The notes beneath the pieces were generated by a model that was given only the letters and a program-made list of their open reading frames with translations, ran no database searches and was not told where the DNA came from. Both the position numbers and the translations under genes were made by a program. Shown one piece after another: positions 6,015 through 6,667 of a DNA stretch of 6,667 nucleotides. The DNA comes from Pseudomonadota bacterium (GTDB lineage: Bacteria; Pseudomonadota; Alphaproteobacteria; Acetobacterales; Acetobacteraceae): NCBI GenBank assembly GCA_021808185.1, contig JAKBCB010000015.1, forward strand, positions 12,108 through 18,774. The letters are read 5' to 3'. Position 1 is the first letter of the stretch. The number at the start of each line of letters is the position of its first letter.

Positions 6015-6616
6015 GGCAAGGGCGCCCCGGTGAGCGACTTGACCCAGAAGGCGAGCGTGTTGGTGACTTTCTCCGGCCCGTCCACCTGCTTCCATGCCAT
6101 CGTACAGGCGAGGCCGGGGGAGGGGACGAACCCGCGCTTGCGCCAGAAAGCATCGAGCGGCACGGCGCCCGGCGGGCGCAGCTTGTGGTCGGCCGGGCGC
6201 TGCACGGCGCAGAAGGTTGCGAAATCGCAGTCCGAGATGGCGCGGGCGTGCTTCTCCCGCTCGGTGAAGAAGGCGACGCCCACGCCTTGGCCGCGATAGG
6301 CCGGCAGCAGCACCGACTCGCCGAAATAGAAGAACCGGCGGACATCCCAGCCGCGCGCCTCGAACGGGGCGCGGACGTTGTCGTCCTCGTCCGCGAGCGG
6401 CAGGCAGGAGGAGCAGCCGACCGCCTGATCCCCATCGAACGCCACCGCGAGGCCGGCGCGCGGGCAGGCGGCGAAGGCGGCGAGGTAGGTCTGCTCGTTG
6501 GCGAGCGAGCCGTCGTACAGATACGGCCAGTCGCGAAATACCGCGATGCGCAGCCGTGCCAGCGCCGGCAGATGCGGCAGCATCGCGGGGCCGGAGAAGA
6601 ATTCCACTTTGACCAT
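6011..6616 (-). CDS. GNAT-family N-acetyltransferase, RimI-like partner of the nitrilase
   Basis: This 201-residue GNAT protein probably transfers an acyl group from acyl-CoA to an amine; the acceptor is unknown. The acyl-CoA pyrophosphate-binding motif A is YFGESVLLPAYRGQGVGVAFF (97-117), with the R-G-Q-G-V-G loop at 108-113. The N-terminal LRIAVFRDWPYLYDGS (22-37) and GCSSCLPLADEDDNVRAPF (67-85) resemble the acetyltransferase half of RimI-nitrilase fusion proteins. The C-terminal part (FWRKRGFVPSPGLACTMAWKQ, 157-177) fits the closing GNAT strands. The start at ATG 6616 is preferred because it leads directly into VKVEFFSGP; a longer frame from ATG 6655 is possible but adds 13 residues without family character and has no visible Shine-Dalgarno. 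The stop overlaps the nitrilase GTG start by four bases. It is the first gene of the operon visible here; its promoter lies at or beyond the right edge. Confidence 0.87.
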   Translation of the reverse strand: MVKVEFFSGPAMLPHLPALARLRIAVFRDWPYLYDGSLANEQTYLAAFAACPRAGLAVAFDGDQAVGCSSCLPLADEDDNVRAPFEARGWDVRRFFYFGESVLLPAYRGQGVGVAFFTEREKHARAISDCDFATFCAVQRPADHKLRPPGAVPLDAFWRKRGFVPSPGLACTMAWKQVDGPEKVTNTLAFWVKSLTGAPLP

Positions 6617-6667
6617 GGCCCTGCTTGCCCTGTCCGGGGCGGCGGATGCAACCATGGATCGCGCGCG

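Noticed and set aside
6015..6095. N-terminal extension of the nitrilase to 6095
   Set aside because: It would overlap the GNAT gene by 85 bases and adds a stretch without nitrilase character; GTG 6014 gives the standard four-base overlap.
5179..6651. Long - strand frame over the GNAT and nitrilase genes, which might suggest a fusion
   Set aside because: It is out of frame with both motif-bearing proteins; the real genes are the two overlapping shorter frames.

Overview
The window is GC-rich DNA (well above 60%, locally about 80%) with densely packed genes, many four-base overlaps and long open shadow frames. The gene content is Gram-negative: a lipid A gene (lpxB), a periplasmic PQQ dehydrogenase and a di-haem cytochrome c. 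This combination fits a high-GC alphaproteobacterium, perhaps Rhodospirillales/Acetobacteraceae. The placement is an inference from composition and gene families, not from a marker gene.

Left third (1-2563, + strand): the C-terminal half of a PQQ-dependent alcohol-dehydrogenase-type quinoprotein enters from the left edge. A very strong hairpin follows its stop codon. Next come a secreted di-haem cytochrome c of the c4 type and, 21 bases later, a ten-helix EamA/DMT transporter. The transporter ends at a hairpin plus T-run terminator. The dehydrogenase and cytochrome form a plausible periplasmic electron path: alcohol or aldehyde to PQQ to cytochrome c. The transporter has no obvious link to it.

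Middle (2564-4006): an exported ankyrin-repeat protein lies on the - strand with its own recognisable promoter and Shine-Dalgarno site. A stand-alone cupin of the phosphomannose-isomerase type II family is divergent from it on the + strand. The cupin gene ends convergently with lpxB, and the two stop codons share one CTAG.

Right part (4003-6616, - strand): a tight operon reads GNAT acetyltransferase, nitrilase-superfamily hydrolase, lpxB. Both junctions are four-base overlaps (GTGA, then ATGA). The GNAT and nitrilase proteins look like the two halves of the RimI-nitrilase fusion family (nitrilase branch 12), encoded here as separate, translationally coupled genes. Their function is unknown, and the coupling to lpxB is the most interesting feature of the window. 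I found no RNA gene, mobile element, CRISPR array or clearly broken gene.
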